DNA from: Anagrus nilaparvatae
Lineage: Eukaryota > Arthropoda > Insecta > Hymenoptera > Mymaridae
Assembly (NCBI GenBank): GCA_022575985.1
Contig: JAKSXM010000002.1
Location: 17,781,001 to 17,845,000 of the forward strand
Direction of reading: 5' to 3'
Length of the DNA: 64,000 bases
Both the position numbers and the translations under genes were made by a program. This document shows positions 60,936 through 64,000 of this stretch, one piece after another; position 1 is the stretch's first letter; each line of letters opens with the position of its first letter. Under the pieces are notes generated by a model. It did not search any database, was not told where the DNA came from, and saw only the letters and a program-made list of their open reading frames with translations.

Positions 60936-61855
60936 GTAAATGCTTGCATAAAAACCCTTATTCTTATTAAGAAACCTTATAAATATTAGCAAAAAAAGGT
61001 AACAAAATTTTAGCGGTTTTTTATATCTTTTATCGATTTCTACGCTGAAAACTTGTTAAAACCGATTTCAATTGAAAGATTTTTGATTTTTATGTAAATT
61101 TAATGCATAAAATTTTTGCATATAAGTCCTCATTACATAAAGAAAGTTATTTCTTCTTAGAAACTCTGGATATCTGCAAAAAAATGCTAAAAATCAATAG
61201 TTTATCTGTATTTTTGAGTTCTGATATATTGGGATCCTGTTGAAATCGGTGCTAATGGAAAATTTTTATGTTTTTATATTATTTACAATCATAAAATTTG
61301 CATATAAAAGTATATGTTTAGAGTTAAATAAAAATTTGAACTTAAAACCCCAGAAAATCAGTTAAAAAATGAAAAAACCATCGGTTTTTCGGCTTTTTTA
61401 AAAAATTGTACGTTGGAATCTCGTTCAAACCGGTTTAATTCTGCAACTTCATGTGTGACAAAAAACATATAAATTTTTTAGGGATGAGTAAATCTTTGTG
61501 GCAGAGAAAATTAACTTCAAAGATAAAATTTGAACTAAAGTTTTTCGTTTTTTTAACTTTAAGGTGGCTTACGTGTCTCAAAAAATTTTTTTACATATAT
61601 AAAATTAAAGTGCATAGAAATCCCAATTTTTTGAGACCTTGTAGACCACTTTTCGTTTTCTGGATCCAGAGATATGAATTTTTGAAAATAAAAAAATTTT
61701 TTTAAACACTTTTGCCCCCCTAGCCTAACAGAGGGCAGCTGGGGTAAAAATTCCAACGGGAAAAATGTTTTTTTTATGAGTACTTTCAAGTGTAAAAAGG
61801 TTTTTTTGATTTCATGCCGGGGCCGAAATCGCTTCTTATTCCGGGATGCTCTTTA

Positions 61856-62345
61856 AGAGAATATTAAAAACCATTGATTAGTTTTTGAAAATTCACAAAA
61901 ATTAATTTTAAAATTACATAAAATATTCGTAATTCTACAATAAATCTACAATAAAAAAATTATAAATTTTGATTTCTTTTTTTTTATAAATCTAATAATT
62001 TTTTCAAACATTTACTAAATTTTGGCAAATATACTATTTGACAATATTTTCGAGAAAAGATATCCTATTAGACCTTATAAAATTAATAATACTAAAAATA
62101 ATTAAATAATTTTAATAATTTTAATTCCTTTAAAGAGAACCTAATATTTTAGGTTCAGAACGTTGGAAACATTTTTGTTCTGAAAAATTCACTTTGAATT
62201 CTACTCAACCAAATACCCATAAAGAAATAATTTAATAAATTATTTATTGTTACCCGAATTTCCTGTTTTCTAAAATGAAGAAATGAAATTATTCAGTATT
62301 CAAAATTTTATTCGTTGTTTGGTTAATGGGTTAAAACTTTTTCTT
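61856..62345. other. Intergenic stretch, nothing identified
   Basis: AT-rich; no conserved frame. Confidence 0.4.
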
Positions 62346-62347
62346 GT

Positions 62348-62418
62348 CGTATACGACCCACTTTTGTCCATAAATAAAGAATGACCCAATCGGCTTCGCC
62401 TCGAGCTCGTAATATACT
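62348..62418. repeat. Short palindromic repeat, copy 3 (partial)
   Basis: TACGACCCACTTTTGTCC, then AAATAAAGAATGACCCAAT joined directly to CGGCTTCGCCTCGAGCTCGTA. One arm and the apex are kept and most of the other arm is deleted. Confidence 0.65.
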
Positions 62419-62471
62419 ATTATGTTACAGTTAATTTGTTATTGATTCATATGAATATAAAAAATAATTAA

Positions 62472-62491
62472 TTTCAAAAAAAAAAAAAAAA
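62472..62491 (-). terminator. Oligo-T Pol III terminator of the split tRNA gene
   Basis: An A15 run on the plus strand, T15 on the minus strand, starts six bases after the tRNA 3' end. Confidence 0.75.
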
Positions 62492-62519
62492 CGATTTTGC
62501 ATCAACCGGGATTTGAACC

Positions 62520-62801
62520 TTTTTTTTTTTTTTTGAAATAAATTTTGTTTATTGAATCTCAAAATATTACATATAATAGGTTTACAAAATTATAAAAAAT
62601 CCTTAAAACTATATTTCACAAGGAAGTATTTATATACATGGCCTTTTGTTGTAAGGCATCTCGCATATACACAGTTTATTTTTATATCTTATATAAGTTA
62701 ATTTTATCAACATATCTGCATGTTAAATTATGCATGTGATTAAATATATATGATAGTATGATTTTGGTGAAATGTAGGAAAAATTGGTAAAACCTACAGT
62801 G
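62520..62801 (-). mobile_element. 5'-truncated LINE (3' UTR only) inserted in the tRNA T-arm
   Basis: 282 bp. On the minus strand it ends with AATAAACAAAATTTATTTC and a poly(A) tail (poly-T at 62520-62535). It is bounded by a 16-bp target duplication AACCGGGATTTGAACC at 62504-62519 and 62802-62817. No coding part is kept. Poly(A), truncation and a long duplication indicate target-primed reverse transcription by an APE-type LINE. Confidence 0.88.
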
Positions 62802-62864
62802 AACCGGGATTTGAACCCGGGTCACCCGCGTGGGGTGGCAGGCGAGTATCATACCCCTAGACCA

Positions 62865-63955
62865 GACATTATTTGATTACTGGACTGACTCGATGATATA
62901 TGCAAGAATAGTCAAGAAAGAAATCCAAAATATCACATTTCCATCTCTCTATAGTCTCAAATTAGATGATTGGACATACGGATTAATTAGGCAAATACAA
63001 GAAGAACAAGTTGATAACTTAGGCGCTTTGTGGCAAGAAAGGTCACTCTGCAGACTAGGTTGTCAGGTACCTGAAACAGCATATCATGTAGTATCCTCTT
63101 GTGTAGTTCAAGAGTATACTGCAAGACATGATACCATAGTTTATTGGATTCTAAAATTCCTAATGAATGGTATGGAAGCTCCAATAGAAATAACATCACA
63201 GTTAACCTACAGGAAAGCTGTAATATTGGTTGAATTTAAGTGGGGTGAAAGAGACGTTAGAATCCAGGCAGGACAAAAAATATTAACTGATCCAATAATG
63301 CATCACAACAAACCAGATATAGTGGTTACCCTAACCAACCCAGGCAGGGTGTACGTCATCGAAGTAGCAGTAGCGCACTTGCAAAACCTAAGATTACAAG
63401 AAAAAATCAAAAGAAAAAGATATGCTGTAAATTCAACTGTAGAAGTCACCAATCACAATGTTGATACCATCACAAGAGGCTACAACCTAATAGAGTGTAT
63501 AAGCAGCATGGAGAGAAAACACACTAAGCTAGCAGTTTTTGTAATAGGTGCGCTAGGTGAAGTTCTAGCAACAGAAGAGCTAAAAAACACACAAAATGTG
63601 ATGTCTCAATTGGGATTAAAAAGTAGTGATTTCCACAGACTAATTAAGATATGCAGTGAAAATGTGGCCTTCAGTTCCAGTAAACTGGTCATAAGAAGAA
63701 CCAGTGTATGAACTTTTAAAAAATTTTTTATTATTACTCTAATTTGTATCATATGTTATAAAATTTGTTTGTTAGTTATTTGTTAAATCATTTAAGAACT
63801 AATTCATAAAACCTACATAGTTATTATCTCTGTATATATATATATATCATAAAATTGTATTTCATTTTTGTAAGTTACTGACAGCAATCAGTGACAAGTT
63901 TACACACAGAGTCCTTTTGGATACGTGTATGTAACGTTCAAGTCAAAAAAATAAA
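62865..63955 (+). mobile_element. 5'-truncated R2/R4-type (RLE) retrotransposon inserted in the tRNA D-arm
   Basis: 1091 bp. Bounded by a 7-bp target duplication TAGACCA at 62858-62864 and 63956-63962. The missing 5' end of the tRNA (GCATCAA on the minus strand) follows directly at 63963-63969, which fixes the 3' junction. The 3' UTR is about 240 bp and ends CAAGTCAAAAAAATAAA. The coding part is the C-terminal domain of an RLE-clade non-LTR element. Confidence 0.9.
62866..63711 (+). CDS. C-terminal part of an RLE-type retrotransposon protein (zinc knuckle + restriction-like endonuclease)
   Basis: Uninterrupted frame of 281 codons (the ATG at 62830 adds 12 residues that are antisense tRNA, not element sequence). 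Counting from that ATG, a CCHC knuckle lies at 74-91 (C-x3-C-x7-H-x4-C, CRLGCQ...H...C). The restriction-like endonuclease follows: KPDIVV (161-166), Glu178 in VYVIEVAV, and the basic EKIKRKRY (191-198), the PD-(D/E)xK-type layout of R2 and R4 group elements. The ending (VFVIGALGEV ... LVIRR) resembles the R4/Dong branch. The reverse transcriptase lies upstream of the truncation and is absent. The lack of stops suggests a young insertion. Confidence 0.88.
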   Translation, partial: TLFDYWTDSMIYARIVKKEIQNITFPSLYSLKLDDWTYGLIRQIQEEQVDNLGALWQERSLCRLGCQVPETAYHVVSSCVVQEYTARHDTIVYWILKFLMNGMEAPIEITSQLTYRKAVILVEFKWGERDVRIQAGQKILTDPIMHHNKPDIVVTLTNPGRVYVIEVAVAHLQNLRLQEKIKRKRYAVNSTVEVTNHNVDTITRGYNLIECISSMERKHTKLAVFVIGALGEVLATEELKNTQNVMSQLGLKSSDFHRLIKICSENVAFSSSKLVIRRTSV

Positions 63956-64000
63956 TAGACCATTGATGCTGATAAATGTGGTTGGAAAGAAAGCACTAGA

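Larger units (their letters stand above)
58700..61855. mobile_element. Giant inverted repeat, 3.16 kb, with a Penelope-like fragment in the spacer
   Basis: Outer ends TAAAGAGCATCCCGG (58700) and CCGGGATGCTCTTTA (ending 61855) are exact complements, bordered by TA. The left arm runs to about 59990 and the right arm from about 60931, very similar throughout (both contain CGATTTCGGCCCCGGCATGA / complement and CCCAGCTGCCCTCTGTTGG / near complement). The arms therefore contain mirrored frames of 76 codons (58766-58996 plus; 61789-61559 minus), probably not genes. The central 0.94 kb holds a Penelope-like element fragment. The left arm is longer because of a nested MITE. Confidence 0.88.
62498..63969 (-). 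pseudogene. tRNA-Gly(GCC)-like gene split into three pieces by two retroelements
   Basis: Minus-strand pieces, 5' to 3': 63969-63963 (acceptor 5' half GCATCAA), 62864-62802 (TGGTCTAGGGGTATGATAC D-arm, anticodon arm CTCGC..TGCCAC..GCGGG, T-arm GGGTTCAAATCCC), 62503-62498 (remaining acceptor bases and discriminator A). Put together they give 76 nt with a perfect 7-bp acceptor stem (GCATCAA/TTGATGC) and a perfect 5-bp T stem. Anticodon GCC in a CTGCCAC loop points to glycine. Five extra bases (CCCAC) follow the loop. AAATCG and a T15 run (Pol III terminator) come directly after the 3' end. The gene cannot function as it stands. Confidence 0.85.

Noticed and set aside
58766..61789. Matching 76-codon frames on opposite strands, suggesting a conserved protein
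   Set aside because: They are the same DNA seen twice in the arms of an inverted repeat; similarity reflects duplication, not selection.
62802..62864. A second, separate tRNA gene in addition to the fragment at 62498
   Set aside because: The repeated T-arm is the 16-bp target duplication of the inserted LINE; only one tRNA gene is present, in pieces.
1..64000. CRISPR arrays, operons or ribosome binding sites
   Set aside because: No spaced direct-repeat array, and spliced genes show this is eukaryotic nuclear DNA.

Overview
The window is very AT-rich, intron-containing nuclear DNA from an insect. Introns are mostly 60-120 bp with GT-AG ends, and the proteins are clear arthropod orthologues: an ABCG1/4-type half transporter, Ext1/tout-velu, MIX23 and FAM162. 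AT bias, short introns and repeat style would fit a parasitoid wasp or similar insect, but the species cannot be fixed from the sequence. All gene models below were built by hand from splice signals, reading phase and family resemblance.

Layout. 1.6-4.2 kb: decayed, 5'-complete but 3'-truncated Jockey-type LINE (minus). 6.0-6.4 kb: two-exon gene for a 63-aa secreted, possibly amidated peptide. 7.6-8.7 kb: two-exon cuticle-like secreted protein (minus) with a textbook TATA/Inr promoter and a mariner-type MITE in its intron. 9.9-12.1 kb: stacked foldback repeats, including a hAT-like element with a perfect 8-bp target duplication. 12.46-12.58 kb: one 5S rRNA gene. 14.5-15.4 kb: 3' piece of a second LINE. 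17.5-32.2 kb: ABC transporter G gene (minus, 11 coding exons, 700 aa) with two introns of about 5 and 6 kb, one carrying a 1.4-kb foldback with 150-bp tandem repeats. 32.2-45.4 kb: no conserved gene, one possible small cysteine-bearing secreted peptide gene (33.3-33.7 kb), many foldbacks. 45.4-48.6 kb: MIX23 (plus) and two tandem FAM162-like genes (minus), all three predicted mitochondrial or related to mitochondrial proteins. 50.3-53.0 kb: Ext1, heparan sulfate polymerase (7 coding exons, 712 aa). 55.0-61.9 kb: higher-order tandem repeats, then two very large inverted repeats (2.3 and 3.2 kb), the second holding a Penelope-like fragment in its spacer. 62.5-64.0 kb: a glycine-type tRNA gene broken into three pieces by two different retroelements, each with a clean target-site duplication.

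The host genes are independent housekeeping or secreted-protein loci and do not form a pathway. The unifying theme is the abundance of long palindromic (foldback) elements of many unrelated families. The strongest unusual signal is the doubly interrupted tRNA gene: a restriction-like-endonuclease retrotransposon sits in the D-arm and a poly(A) LINE sits in the T-arm, and the acceptor stem halves are now about 1.5 kb apart.
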